From a virus, in IMG/VR virus record IMGVR_UViG_3300032093_007659, positions 1-31,434 of that record: 31,434 bases of DNA. One strand, 5' to 3'. A program made the translations under genes and the position numbers. The notes below the pieces were generated by a model, which saw nothing but the letters and a program-made list of their open reading frames with translations, did no database searches and was not told the origin of the DNA. Positions 15,448-23,361 of this stretch are shown piece by piece; the stretch's first letter is position 1; every line of letters starts with the position of its first letter.

Positions 15448-15875
15448 ATTAGTGATTTTAATCTTTGAAATGTTGTAAACTCATCCTCATCTGTCGTATC
15501 TACATCTATAAAGTTTTTCAACGGCGGTTCGTAGTTAGAAACGTGAAACGATTCTCTACCCCTTATATCGGTAGTATGAACATATAATTCTTTTATATTC
15601 TCACCCATTTCGGTTTTAAATGCTTCTCTTTGGTCTCTATAAGGAGAAACTAATGAGACAATTGCCACATTACCTTTGTGGTGAAAAAACTTAGCCATTC
15701 GTTGAGCAAGTTCTATGTTCTTTCTCCTTCCTGCTTCGGAGTAATCTTTATTATCAAATATGGCCCTTATATCATCTCCATCGATTACCATACCCCTCTC
15801 CCTAAAATGAGCTTGAAACCAATTTGCTAATGTAGTTTTCCCCGCACCTGGCTGACCCGTAAACCAATATATCAT
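15444..15875 (-). CDS. cysC: Adenylylsulfate (APS) kinase, short form
   Basis: WFTGQPGAGKTTLA contains the P-loop (7-14). DGDDIR at 32-37, DYSEAGRRKNI at 44-54 and VSLVSPYRDQRE at 73-84 are the APS-binding blocks of CysC. The protein is 143 aa, against about 180-210 for cellular CysC, and lacks part of the C-terminal region. It should phosphorylate APS to PAPS, the donor for sulfotransferases, two of which lie in the same run. It ends L-K-S-L-I, the same tail as the sulfotransferases and oxygenases, and is the most upstream gene that carries it. An alternative is a related small kinase with a different substrate. Confidence 0.85.
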   Translation of the reverse strand: MIYWFTGQPGAGKTTLANWFQAHFRERGMVIDGDDIRAIFDNKDYSEAGRRKNIELAQRMAKFFHHKGNVAIVSLVSPYRDQREAFKTEMGENIKELYVHTTDIRGRESFHVSNYEPPLKNFIDVDTTDEDEFTTFQRLKSLI

Positions 15876-16993
15876 ATAAACATAAATTTTAAAAGCTGTT
15901 TATTATTATCTCTTATGAACGCATTCCACTTATCCATATTATTAAAATATTCATCTAAATGATTTTTCTGCACATTATGATACCAATATAAATCTTTTGA
16001 TAATATTGAATTTAAATGGGCTATCAAATCATCTTTTTCCATTCCAAAGAAATAAATAGGTGATTCAAAAGTTAAACCTAATCCTTCCAGTATTGTTTTT
16101 AATTTTGGATTACCATAATAAACAAATGGCAATCCTGTTCGAAGTGGTTTATGAAGTTTTTCTGAAATATGAACACCCGGTAATAATAAGTGTGGCTGTG
16201 TTTCTGTAATAATTTCAAAAAAGGATTCTAAATAAATTCGATAATTGAAATCGGGTAAGGTAGTAACGTGATTGATACCCAAAACCTCGTCTCTATTTAA
16301 AACATTTTCATTTAATTGTGAAGTAGTTGGAAACGCATCATAATACTTTGGATACTCAATTCCAAAATGTGAAACCTCTTTATGAAATTTATCTTTATCT
16401 ATCTCAATCGAATCAAATTTTATTTCATTAAACGAAATGTTCCCTTCATTATTAAACCCGTTTTTATATAAGAATTTAAGTATATCAAATCGTATATCGG
16501 AATAATGATTATTTAGAAACATAAATTTCTTTTTTATTGTTCCTAAATCTTTTGTTTTAAGGTATTTCCAAAATTCAAAAAAATCAGGTCTATCCAAATC
16601 ACAATGAATCCAAGCAGGATTATTTAGGAATACAATCGAATCTTTTTTTATCTCTTCGATGTTGATAGTAACAACAATAGAATCCGCATTATTAATCATC
16701 CTTTTCAACGAACTTATCACCGTATCAGTTGTAATCGATTCTTGCCTTTCTAACGATAATACAAATTTATATTTTATTAAATCATCACCTAATATATCTT
16801 TTATCTGTCGGTTAATATCGATTATTATATTATCCGAAAATGTAAAACGGTCTAATGATTTATCTATGCTAAGAAACCTTACATTTTTATGAAAGTTCGG
16901 AGGAATCGCCAAACCCTTTAACTCTACATAATTAATCCCAAAATCAATTAACTCAACTTTAAGATTTTGATTTATCATCAAACCTTTACGCAT
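15872..16993 (-). CDS. Probable glycosyltransferase, 373 aa
   Basis: The C-terminal third has YRIYLESFFEIITET followed by HISEKLHKPLRTGLPFVYYGNPK and LEGLGLTF. This pattern, [I/V]SEK...KP...G.PFV..G, is that of phage and bacterial GT-B-type transferases, related to the donor-binding half of fucosyltransferases. The N-terminal 230 residues are not recognised. It overlaps the upstream SGNH gene by 8 nt and the APS kinase by ATGA. A second ATG at 16978 is an alternative start. It ends KFMFI, hydrophobic but not the shared tail. A sugar-transfer role fits the surrounding SGNH and sulfation genes. Confidence 0.6.
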   Translation of the reverse strand: MRKGLMINQNLKVELIDFGINYVELKGLAIPPNFHKNVRFLSIDKSLDRFTFSDNIIIDINRQIKDILGDDLIKYKFVLSLERQESITTDTVISSLKRMINNADSIVVTINIEEIKKDSIVFLNNPAWIHCDLDRPDFFEFWKYLKTKDLGTIKKKFMFLNNHYSDIRFDILKFLYKNGFNNEGNISFNEIKFDSIEIDKDKFHKEVSHFGIEYPKYYDAFPTTSQLNENVLNRDEVLGINHVTTLPDFNYRIYLESFFEIITETQPHLLLPGVHISEKLHKPLRTGLPFVYYGNPKLKTILEGLGLTFESPIYFFGMEKDDLIAHLNSILSKDLYWYHNVQKNHLDEYFNNMDKWNAFIRDNNKQLLKFMFI

Positions 16994-17852
16994 TTTTAAT
17001 TAGGTTTAGGATGTTTTCACCAAAGTATTCATGCCCTTCTAAGCTGTAATGAAGATTTTCTATACCTAAATCTTTAAGAGTAAATGTATTACTTTCTATT
17101 TCTTTTGTTTTTTCAAGTGGTAGAAGGTTGTGGATTATTTTATGGTATTTGAAATCCATAGAGTTTGTCATTCTATGAAAAATTGAATAGCTTTTAAAAT
17201 TCATCGCATCCATTAATCCTTTGAAGGCAAGTAATAGATTTACATTTTCATAATGAGCAAGATATTCAGTATTCATTAAGTTATTATAGAATTGAAAAAA
17301 TGTATAGAATTTTTCTTCATCTAATGGTATTTGGTATTCATCTATCCAATTTTTAAGAATGGAAAAATCTGATAGACCTGGATTAACTATTTGTATTAAA
17401 CTTCTATATCCTATCTCACCTCTATATGAACTACTCCATTGTGTAATACATAATGGATTCTTATATTTAAAGAAATCCATTTTATTATATCGTGTAAATC
17501 TTTTGTTAATCGGGTCTAAAAAAGTCCAATGTTCTTCACCGGTTTTATATTCAAAGATTTTTTCATCGTTTTTAGTAGGGCCAACATTAAAAAGATAATA
17601 CCATCTTCGTAGGATTGATTTATTTGATGAGCCGCTTTTTGAAATGTTTAAAACGGGAACATTAAGAAGTTCGGCAACCTTCGTTCCCCACGAAAAAGAA
17701 CGGTCTAAAAATACTTCGGTATCGGAGTATTTTTTTAAATCTAACCAAAAATCATAATTCTTACATTCACTTTGTAAGGATTCGAATTGCTTACATAACC
17801 CATTACCTTCGGAAAATGAATCTCCATTAATTATAACTAAATCATATTTCAT
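16986..17852 (-). CDS. SGNH/GDSL hydrolase-like protein, 288 aa
   Basis: INGDSFSEGNG gives block I with GDSF at 10-13. NISKSGSSNKSI is block II, and LHYSLEGHEYFGENI near the C terminus resembles the final block, in which the catalytic His precedes a helix. The middle is a large insert not seen in simple esterases. It should be a hydrolase or acyltransferase for a glycan, or a structural relative. It overlaps the upstream 78-aa gene by ATGA and ends LIKNA, without the shared tail. Confidence 0.7.
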   Translation of the reverse strand: MKYDLVIINGDSFSEGNGLCKQFESLQSECKNYDFWLDLKKYSDTEVFLDRSFSWGTKVAELLNVPVLNISKSGSSNKSILRRWYYLFNVGPTKNDEKIFEYKTGEEHWTFLDPINKRFTRYNKMDFFKYKNPLCITQWSSSYRGEIGYRSLIQIVNPGLSDFSILKNWIDEYQIPLDEEKFYTFFQFYNNLMNTEYLAHYENVNLLLAFKGLMDAMNFKSYSIFHRMTNSMDFKYHKIIHNLLPLEKTKEIESNTFTLKDLGIENLHYSLEGHEYFGENILNLIKNA

Positions 17853-18085
17853 TTTACTTTCTTCTTAACGTAGATAGTATTACCAAAATCAGGAGATTCG
17901 TATATACCACCCATATCGTGCAATACTTCTTTTTCAATTATAGATTCTACTGAATCCACTGTCAAAGTATCGTTTTCTTTAAGTTTAATAATGTGATTGA
18001 TAACTTCTGTTATCGTGCAATTGGTATTAAGGGATAAGGTAACTACCTCATCCCCCATTTCCATTTTTATTTTAACTTTTTTCAT
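17849..18085 (-). CDS. Small protein, 78 aa, unknown
   Basis: I do not recognise this short, strongly charged protein. It has a beta-rich start (KKVKIKMEMGDEVVTLSLN), a helix around 26-36 and a basic end (YVKKKVK). It has no Cys and no membrane segment. Its ATG directly abuts the PhoH stop (TAAATG) and its stop overlaps the SGNH gene by ATGA, so it belongs to the same transcript. Confidence 0.7.
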   Translation of the reverse strand: MKKVKIKMEMGDEVVTLSLNTNCTITEVINHIIKLKENDTLTVDSVESIIEKEVLHDMGGIYESPDFGNTIYVKKKVK

Positions 18086-18937
18086 TTACATAGTTTCCTC
18101 TAATGTAAAGAATTCTTTTATATTTTCCAAATCTGGCTGAGAAAAACTTTCACCTAAAACGATTTGTTCTTCTAATTCATATCTTTCTAGTATTCGTTTC
18201 ACTATTCCACTTCTTACACAATCCTCTTTTGAGAACTCTACTTGATAAATCCCCTCTACTCCACTCAATCTTTTCCATATATCATAGAATCCACTTTTCT
18301 GATAAGCAGGTATCCCATTTGCTCTAAATTTATCACATTGGGATAGGTCTCCACATATTACCATCTTACTATTATCAGCAATACGCGTTACGAGGGTTTT
18401 TAATTGGGCAGGAGAAGCGTTCTGTGCCTCGTCCATAAAAATGTATGTATTCGAAAAGTTCATCCCTCTAAGGAAGTTTAAAACCTTAAATTCCAACTTA
18501 CCGATTTCAATCAATCTCGTTGTTTCCTTTTCCCCTACTATTTTATGAAGTATTCCTATTGAAGATTCGTTATGATATGCTATCTTTTCCATCAAATCAC
18601 CCGGTAAGTGTCCGAGCTTATCTTCGTTACCAACATCGACCGTTGGGTTTATAATAACCATTTTATAAAAACCGCTATTTCTTTGATAAAGTAACTCTAT
18701 TCCTTTTTGTATTCCCACAAATGTTTTTCCAGCTCCCGCTAATGCGTGTGCCATAACTATTTGATTTTTTTGGGATTCTATTGCCTTATAAAATCTCTTT
18801 TGATTTCTTGTCTTAAATTCTATTGGTGTAATTAGTTTCGGTATTCCTCCAATTTTGTTTTCTAGTATTTCTTCAATTGTGTTGGTAACTTCTGAATCAA
18901 CAGTTTTTCGTAATGCTTTGGTTCTTACTTTCGGCAT
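18086..18937 (-). CDS. phoH: PhoH-family ATPase
   Basis: The 283-aa protein has MAHALAGAGKTFVG with the Walker A GAGKT at 68-72, NTYIFMDEAQN with the Walker B DEAQ at 169-172, and an ICGDLSQCD segment typical of the PhoH family. PhoH proteins are P-loop ATPases with likely RNA helicase or RNase-linked roles and are common in marine phages, where they serve as a marker gene. Residues 1-40 are an unconserved extension. It precedes the accessory cassette and is likely co-transcribed with it. The gene ends ATG-TAA, with the next ATG directly after. Confidence 0.92.
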   Translation of the reverse strand: MPKVRTKALRKTVDSEVTNTIEEILENKIGGIPKLITPIEFKTRNQKRFYKAIESQKNQIVMAHALAGAGKTFVGIQKGIELLYQRNSGFYKMVIINPTVDVGNEDKLGHLPGDLMEKIAYHNESSIGILHKIVGEKETTRLIEIGKLEFKVLNFLRGMNFSNTYIFMDEAQNASPAQLKTLVTRIADNSKMVICGDLSQCDKFRANGIPAYQKSGFYDIWKRLSGVEGIYQVEFSKEDCVRSGIVKRILERYELEEQIVLGESFSQPDLENIKEFFTLEETM

Positions 18938-18954
18938 GAGACAATTTTAATTTA

Positions 18955-19326
18955 TTATTCATCCGTAACTTGATTCAACCTAATTAGAATCAGTTTATTT
19001 GATTCAGTTGTAGGTTTTCTCTTTCTAAATTTTTTTATTTTAATTTTTTCCAAAGTATTTTTTATTTCTATGCATTGTTCATAGTTTTCTCTAATCTGAA
19101 AATACATTAAACATTCTTCTAATAGTTCTTTGTATTCTTCGATGGGAATTAGGATCATAGTTCGAGTGAATGTATCAGCCGCAATACACAATTCTTCTTT
19201 CCTTTTTGATAATGCTGATTTTACTTCTGAAAATAGTAGAGAATAAAGCTCATCTTTGCTTTCATTCTTTAAGTTCCCACTCTTTAAGTAATCTTTCCAA
19301 TTTAGTCTGTAATATATTCTCTTCAT
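18955..19326 (-). CDS. Unknown protein, 123 aa
   Basis: I do not recognise this family. The sequence is mostly alpha-helical with many Lys and Glu, including a stretch from 58 to 100 likely to form a helical hairpin. RKEELCIAADTFTRTM and a basic KFRKRKP segment stand out, but no catalytic motif does. It lies alone between the 576-aa structural-like gene and PhoH, with 17 nt and 56 nt gaps. The gap upstream holds no promoter I would trust. Confidence 0.65.
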   Translation of the reverse strand: MKRIYYRLNWKDYLKSGNLKNESKDELYSLLFSEVKSALSKRKEELCIAADTFTRTMILIPIEEYKELLEECLMYFQIRENYEQCIEIKNTLEKIKIKKFRKRKPTTESNKLILIRLNQVTDE

Positions 19327-19382
19327 TGAATGTGGGTTATTACTACCTATAATTATAAAGTTTTCATAGATTACTATAAATT

Positions 19383-21113
19383 TTAACCACCAAATGTTGT
19401 AGTATTTCCAAGATCTATTGTTCCACTTTTAACGCTTGGAGTTGGTGTTGGTAGGGTAGCTCTATTGGCTGCTATCTGTTGTTGTAAAGTTTTTAATGCA
19501 TCCTGTCTCATATCAGCCAATTGATTATCGATTCTTTGTATATTTGCTTGTTGTTGTGCCTGTTGAGCATTTTTAGCATCGATTGATGGTTGTATAATGT
19601 CATTGGCTATACCACCAACACTTTTGGCAACTGAATCACCTAAACTAGAAGCCTGGTTTAAAATGTTCGCCGGCGCATTCAATAAACTTAATGGGTCTTT
19701 TAGATTTATATTACCTATTCCACTCACAATGCCTTTACCTTGTGCTAACAACCCACCTACATTTGGTAGTTTGCCTAATCCGGGTAATGTGTTTAAATTA
19801 TTTAAATTTAATTTTTTAGGTAATTGAGGTATTGAAGGCAAGTTAGGTAATTTTGGTAATTCAGGTAATTCAAAATTCTTTAAGGTGAATTTTGTTTTTA
19901 AATTTTTATCCTTTGCTTCCCTTTTTTGTTTTTTCCTTTGTAATCTCGCATCTCTTCTCGCATCTCTTTTTGCCAATAAGGTAAATTTGAAATCCATAAA
20001 AAGGTTTTTAATATTTTTAGGAGTTGGTAGTTTTGTTTTAATAAGATTTTTAACAGAACTTATCTTACCATTAATCGCATCTTTTGATAAAGCGGCTTTT
20101 AGGTCTTTAAACTTATCACCTAATTTGGCTGCGGTATCAGATAGATTTTTAATCGAATCCTTCGTATTACCATATATACTTTTTATACCTCCTAATGCAG
20201 CATTAGCGATAGCAAAAGTAGTTCCAACTTTTGTTACTGAATCTATAATCTTACCCAACTTATCCGCCCTTTTATTATCAAATGAAACTGATGCTAATGT
20301 TTTACCGGGTTGTGGTTCATCAACAGGATTCAAATCAGCAACCGTTTTAACTTTTGGAGGTATAACAAATGAATAATCTAATAGGGTAGTAGGAGTTGGC
20401 CCATCTAACCATTGAAGTAAAAATACAGGTGAAATGGTAAAACCATATAAAATACCACCATCTTTTTTCAATTTATCTGCTTCAAAATTATTATACTTAT
20501 CCACAAATGATTGCCAGTTCAAAGTAATATAGGGGTATTGTGTTAAATCTTTTTCTAATGTATGCAATACCTTACCCAAATTAGTACTCCACTCCACTTG
20601 TAACTTCTCATAAACAAATTGTGAAATATATCTTATTCCATTTGATGGTGGGTGATTTTCGAATTGAACTATATATGGGAAAAAAGTTTGAGGAACGACA
20701 ACTACATTATCTAAATCATTATCTACTGGTATAGTAATCTTATTGATTGTACTATAAAATCCATATAGAGTTACATCAGTTTTTTTAGGAGTTGTAATAG
20801 TTCTAACTTCTATTTGCTCATCTTTGGTAATAATCACTTCCGGTTGAACAACCTTTATCACTTCCGGTGTAATTGATTTACCAACCTCGCCCTCTTCTAA
20901 TTTGGGTTTTCGGTCTTTACCAAATTTTCTCCTAAGTATAGAATTATTTTCATCGGGCTTTCCTTTTTTCTTTTTTCCACCCGCTAATACAGCCGGTAGA
21001 ACTGCCAAAGAAGCGCCTGCGGTAAATGGAGCTGCTAAAACTGCACCAACGCCGGCTACTAATTTACCAACTTTAGATTTGAAAAAATTACCGATATTTT
21101 TAAATAATCCCAT
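19383..21113 (-). CDS. Large probable virion protein, 576 aa
   Basis: I do not recognise the family. The N terminus has a hydrophobic Ala/Gly/Val segment (about 16-45) followed by KKKKGK. Then comes a mixed globular region (about 110-260) rich in aromatic residues, a long helical region with DARRDARLQRKKQKR, and a leucine/proline repeat (ELPKLPNLPSIPQLPKKL) near 405-430. A Gln-rich helical segment and a low-complexity Gly/Thr tail finish it. The design (hydrophobic start, extended helical and repeat parts, highly basic) resembles phage structural or injected proteins, but that is inference. The gene stands alone, flanked by an SGNH gene upstream. Confidence 0.55.
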   Translation of the reverse strand: MGLFKNIGNFFKSKVGKLVAGVGAVLAAPFTAGASLAVLPAVLAGGKKKKGKPDENNSILRRKFGKDRKPKLEEGEVGKSITPEVIKVVQPEVIITKDEQIEVRTITTPKKTDVTLYGFYSTINKITIPVDNDLDNVVVVPQTFFPYIVQFENHPPSNGIRYISQFVYEKLQVEWSTNLGKVLHTLEKDLTQYPYITLNWQSFVDKYNNFEADKLKKDGGILYGFTISPVFLLQWLDGPTPTTLLDYSFVIPPKVKTVADLNPVDEPQPGKTLASVSFDNKRADKLGKIIDSVTKVGTTFAIANAALGGIKSIYGNTKDSIKNLSDTAAKLGDKFKDLKAALSKDAINGKISSVKNLIKTKLPTPKNIKNLFMDFKFTLLAKRDARRDARLQRKKQKREAKDKNLKTKFTLKNFELPELPKLPNLPSIPQLPKKLNLNNLNTLPGLGKLPNVGGLLAQGKGIVSGIGNINLKDPLSLLNAPANILNQASSLGDSVAKSVGGIANDIIQPSIDAKNAQQAQQQANIQRIDNQLADMRQDALKTLQQQIAANRATLPTPTPSVKSGTIDLGNTTTFGG

Positions 21114-21136
21114 ACCAATAAATATGTTAATAGGAA

Positions 21137-21979
21137 TTATCTATGTTTTGATTCCAAATATGAAACCAACTCTTTTGCATACCCTCTATGCCCCAATACA
21201 CCAGGATGAACATCTTCAATAGAAACCTCATCCACTATTCTACCTCTATTTTTTTGGGCCCAAATGTAAGATGAACCAAATGGTAAAATATTATCGGAAA
21301 AAATACGTTCTTTTAACCCAACTAAATCGTAATTGAGTTCTTCGGTTATATAAAAAGTTACACCATTTAATTTTAGGAAAGAAAGAAAGGTAATAAGTTC
21401 TCTTGTCAATTTTTGAAATATTTGTTTTGGATTTAAACACTCCTCCACAAATGGTTTTAAAATTGGTCTTAAATGGTTATTATCATCTGAATAAACCCTT
21501 TTAGCATAATCCCTACAACTAAACCATTCATCTATTGTATTATTTTCAGAATGTATTGTATAATTAAATAATGTATATTGATTGAATGTATTAGAATAAA
21601 ATTCCAACCTACTAAAATCAGCCAATTCCAAAATAACTAAAATCTTATCTCTTATCTCCCAATTTTCGGATATGAAATCATAGGTAGTTCTTATTATTCT
21701 CTCTATACCCCCACCACTTTGAGCATCATTAATAGTTTGTATTTTTGATGTATCGGCAAATATCGATGGGTATGCAACATCTAATCGTGAATTCCAATAG
21801 GGAATACCATAAGTTTCGTTGTATATCTTTAAAACATCTCTCCTACCATCCTTTAAATCTTTTTCAACACCATTCTCATCTCTCTCATTCCAATCAACAT
21901 CGTTAATGGTTTCTAATCCACCTCCTTGCGTAAAAGAACATCCGTTAAAATACGCAAGATTAAACTTTTGGTTTAACAT
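21137..21979 (-). CDS. SGNH/GDSL hydrolase-like protein, 280 aa
   Basis: AYFNGCSFTQGGG gives block I with Ser15 (GCSFTQG at 13-19), NDAQSGGGIERI gives block II, and IEDVHPGVLGHRGY supplies the catalytic pair Asp256 and His258 of the DxHPG block. This is the clearest complete SGNH site in the window. It may remove or add acyl groups on a glycan, and its place next to the 576-aa protein allows a virion-associated role. It starts after TAA-T-ATG from the upstream gene and lacks the shared tail. Confidence 0.8.
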   Translation of the reverse strand: MLNQKFNLAYFNGCSFTQGGGLETINDVDWNERDENGVEKDLKDGRRDVLKIYNETYGIPYWNSRLDVAYPSIFADTSKIQTINDAQSGGGIERIIRTTYDFISENWEIRDKILVILELADFSRLEFYSNTFNQYTLFNYTIHSENNTIDEWFSCRDYAKRVYSDDNNHLRPILKPFVEECLNPKQIFQKLTRELITFLSFLKLNGVTFYITEELNYDLVGLKERIFSDNILPFGSSYIWAQKNRGRIVDEVSIEDVHPGVLGHRGYAKELVSYLESKHR

Positions 21980-21980
21980 A

Positions 21981-22355
21981 TTATTTTTTTATTGTAAATG
22001 TTTCTAATAGAAATTTTTGTCTCTTATTAAGAAACTCTATTGATTTGCTTGTATCGGATAGGGCATAAACTAATTCTCCCTCTTTATTAACTGCCATTCT
22101 CAAATAACCCTTATGGTTAAGTTCATATAACGTGGATGATAACCCATCCCTATTTAGATTGTGTATCAATAACCCCAATTCTTTAGTATCTAAATCCACC
22201 ACACCTTCACTCTTATATTTTTTATACATCGAAGCCTGGAGTGTCAATTTTAATTTTACAGGTAGGATAAAGGGGTATTCTTCAAAAAATGAACCCTTCT
22301 TTAAAAGCCTTACAATATGCTCAGCTTTATCATTAATTTCTTCTTCTATATCCAT
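21981..22355 (-). CDS. Unknown protein, 124 aa
   Basis: I do not recognise it. The sequence is helical with a possible winged-helix pattern: a helix pair around 58-90 (KELGLLIHNLNRDGLSSTLY) followed by a strand-turn-strand (GYLRMAVNKEGELVYAL). That would fit a small DNA-binding protein, but the match is by eye only. It is the first gene after the 22379-22408 terminator, so it should have its own promoter; I see none that is convincing. Its stop joins the SGNH gene by TAA-T-ATG. Confidence 0.65.
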   Translation of the reverse strand: MDIEEEINDKAEHIVRLLKKGSFFEEYPFILPVKLKLTLQASMYKKYKSEGVVDLDTKELGLLIHNLNRDGLSSTLYELNHKGYLRMAVNKEGELVYALSDTSKSIEFLNKRQKFLLETFTIKK

Positions 22356-22378
22356 ATAACATCATTTTAAATAAATAT

Positions 22379-22408
22379 AAAAAAAATGGTGATAGAAACT
22401 ACCACCAT
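22379..22408 (-). terminator. Rho-independent terminator
   Basis: On the minus strand a hairpin (ATGGTG, mismatch, TAG, AAA-type loop, CTA, mismatch, CACCAT; 22408-22386) is followed by a T-run at 22385-22379. It closes the small-gene operon that ends at 22430. Confidence 0.7.
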
Positions 22409-22429
22409 CGATAAACACTATGTAATAAA

Positions 22430-22624
22430 TTATTTTTTTCTCTTTTGAAAAAATTCTTTAATAGTAAGAAAATACCACATTGGTAGTGTTACTATACAAT
22501 TCAAAAATAGAAAGAAATTGGATAGGAATCCATTCATTACAATGTTTTGTTTCTTTAACTCATTAGTAACCCCAATAATCATAGGGAACATAAGAATCAT
22601 ATATACACATAAAAAAATGTTCAT
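22430..22624 (-). CDS. Small membrane protein, 64 aa
   Basis: Two hydrophobic segments (MNIFLCVYMILMFPMIIGV, then FLFLNCIVTLPMWYFL) predict two membrane helices with a basic cytoplasmic end (FFQKRKK). I start it at ATG 22624, because the upstream TAA is followed by T and this ATG, a junction seen repeatedly in this window. A longer frame from 22648 would overlap the neighbour. Its function is unknown. Confidence 0.65.
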   Translation of the reverse strand: MNIFLCVYMILMFPMIIGVTNELKKQNIVMNGFLSNFFLFLNCIVTLPMWYFLTIKEFFQKRKK

Positions 22625-22625
22625 A

Positions 22626-23105
22626 TTAAAAAATTTGAAATCCCCCACAATTGCGGAGGAATATGATAAAATCTTTTATTCTACCAACCGATGTAGAGTG
22701 AGCCGATTCAACTGCTAATCCTTCTGATGTTACTACCGATGAATACATAATTTCTCCATAGGGGTATTGTTCGTTTAATGAAACTTCTTTTTCAGTTCCG
22801 ATGAATCGACCTGTTCCAAATTCACACCATGCTCCTAAACAAAGATATATCCTATCATCATCACCTTTTAAGTTGAAATCGTTTCCCAAAAGTTTCTCCA
22901 ATGCATCTGCTAACTTATCACACTGCTTTTGTGTACGAAGGCCTTTACCATCGTTTGAACCCCAATGAGAAAAATCAATCTTTAATTTTGATTGTTCAGC
23001 CGCCAATTGGCAAATGTAATTAATAGGTCTCCATCCCCACCAATTACTCGCAAAATAATCACCCACTTCTGTTTTTGGGTTTCTACCTGAAATATCTACT
23101 CCCAT
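22626..23105 (-). CDS. Unknown protein, 159 aa
   Basis: The protein begins MGVDISGRNP and contains YFASNWWGWRPINYICQLA and CEFGTGRFIG. I believe similar proteins occur widely in phages and bacteria as uncharacterised proteins, but I cannot name a function. It is Trp-rich and probably soluble. The start lies behind an 18-nt segment that is repeated before the upstream gene (23355-23372). Confidence 0.75.
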   Translation of the reverse strand: MGVDISGRNPKTEVGDYFASNWWGWRPINYICQLAAEQSKLKIDFSHWGSNDGKGLRTQKQCDKLADALEKLLGNDFNLKGDDDRIYLCLGAWCEFGTGRFIGTEKEVSLNEQYPYGEIMYSSVVTSEGLAVESAHSTSVGRIKDFIIFLRNCGGFQIF

Positions 23106-23120
23106 AATTTTATATTTTAA
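23103..23120 (-). repeat. Repeated start-site leader (copy 1 of 2, third partial)
   Basis: The 18-nt stretch TTAAAATATAAAATTATG that includes the start codon occurs identically at 23120-23103 and 23372-23355. A 12-nt part (TTAAAATATAAA) occurs before the 59-aa gene at 29508-29497. No Shine-Dalgarno sequence is present. It is likely a translation-enhancing A-rich leader, of the kind Bacteroidota ribosomes use, or a reused small promoter. Confidence 0.5.
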
Positions 23121-23126
23121 ATTTTA

Positions 23127-23357
23127 TTAATAACTCATTTCGATTTCCTCTACGAATTTACCATCTTCAAACCAATACATTCTACCTAACTCAATAACTT
23201 CAACTACACATCTACCTTCGTTATAATCCAAAAGGTTTTCACATTCATCCCAAATCCACGGAATATCTTTTTTATCTAACATTATGCAAAACTCAGTTGC
23301 GGAAAGAGAATGGGCTTCATACTCTAAAAATTCTAATAACTCTTTTACTTTACTCAT
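23127..23357 (-). CDS. Small protein, 76 aa, unknown
   Basis: An acidic protein with a helical N-terminal half (VKELLEFLEYEAHSLSATEF) and a C-terminal beta pair (CVVEVIELGRMYWFEDGKFVEEI). No motif is recognised. It sits in the short operon 24181-22430, sharing the repeated leader with its downstream neighbour. Confidence 0.7.
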   Translation of the reverse strand: MSKVKELLEFLEYEAHSLSATEFCIMLDKKDIPWIWDECENLLDYNEGRCVVEVIELGRMYWFEDGKFVEEIEMSY

Positions 23358-23361
23358 AATT

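Noticed and set aside
4576-15875. The K-S-L-I tails as a nucleotide-level translation or promoter signal
   Set aside because: The codons and the offset to the next ATG vary (4-nt overlap, 1-nt overlap, 1 nt, 9 nt, 41 nt gap), while the position relative to the stop codon is fixed. A peptide-level motif fits better, though partial overlap with start signals cannot be ruled out.
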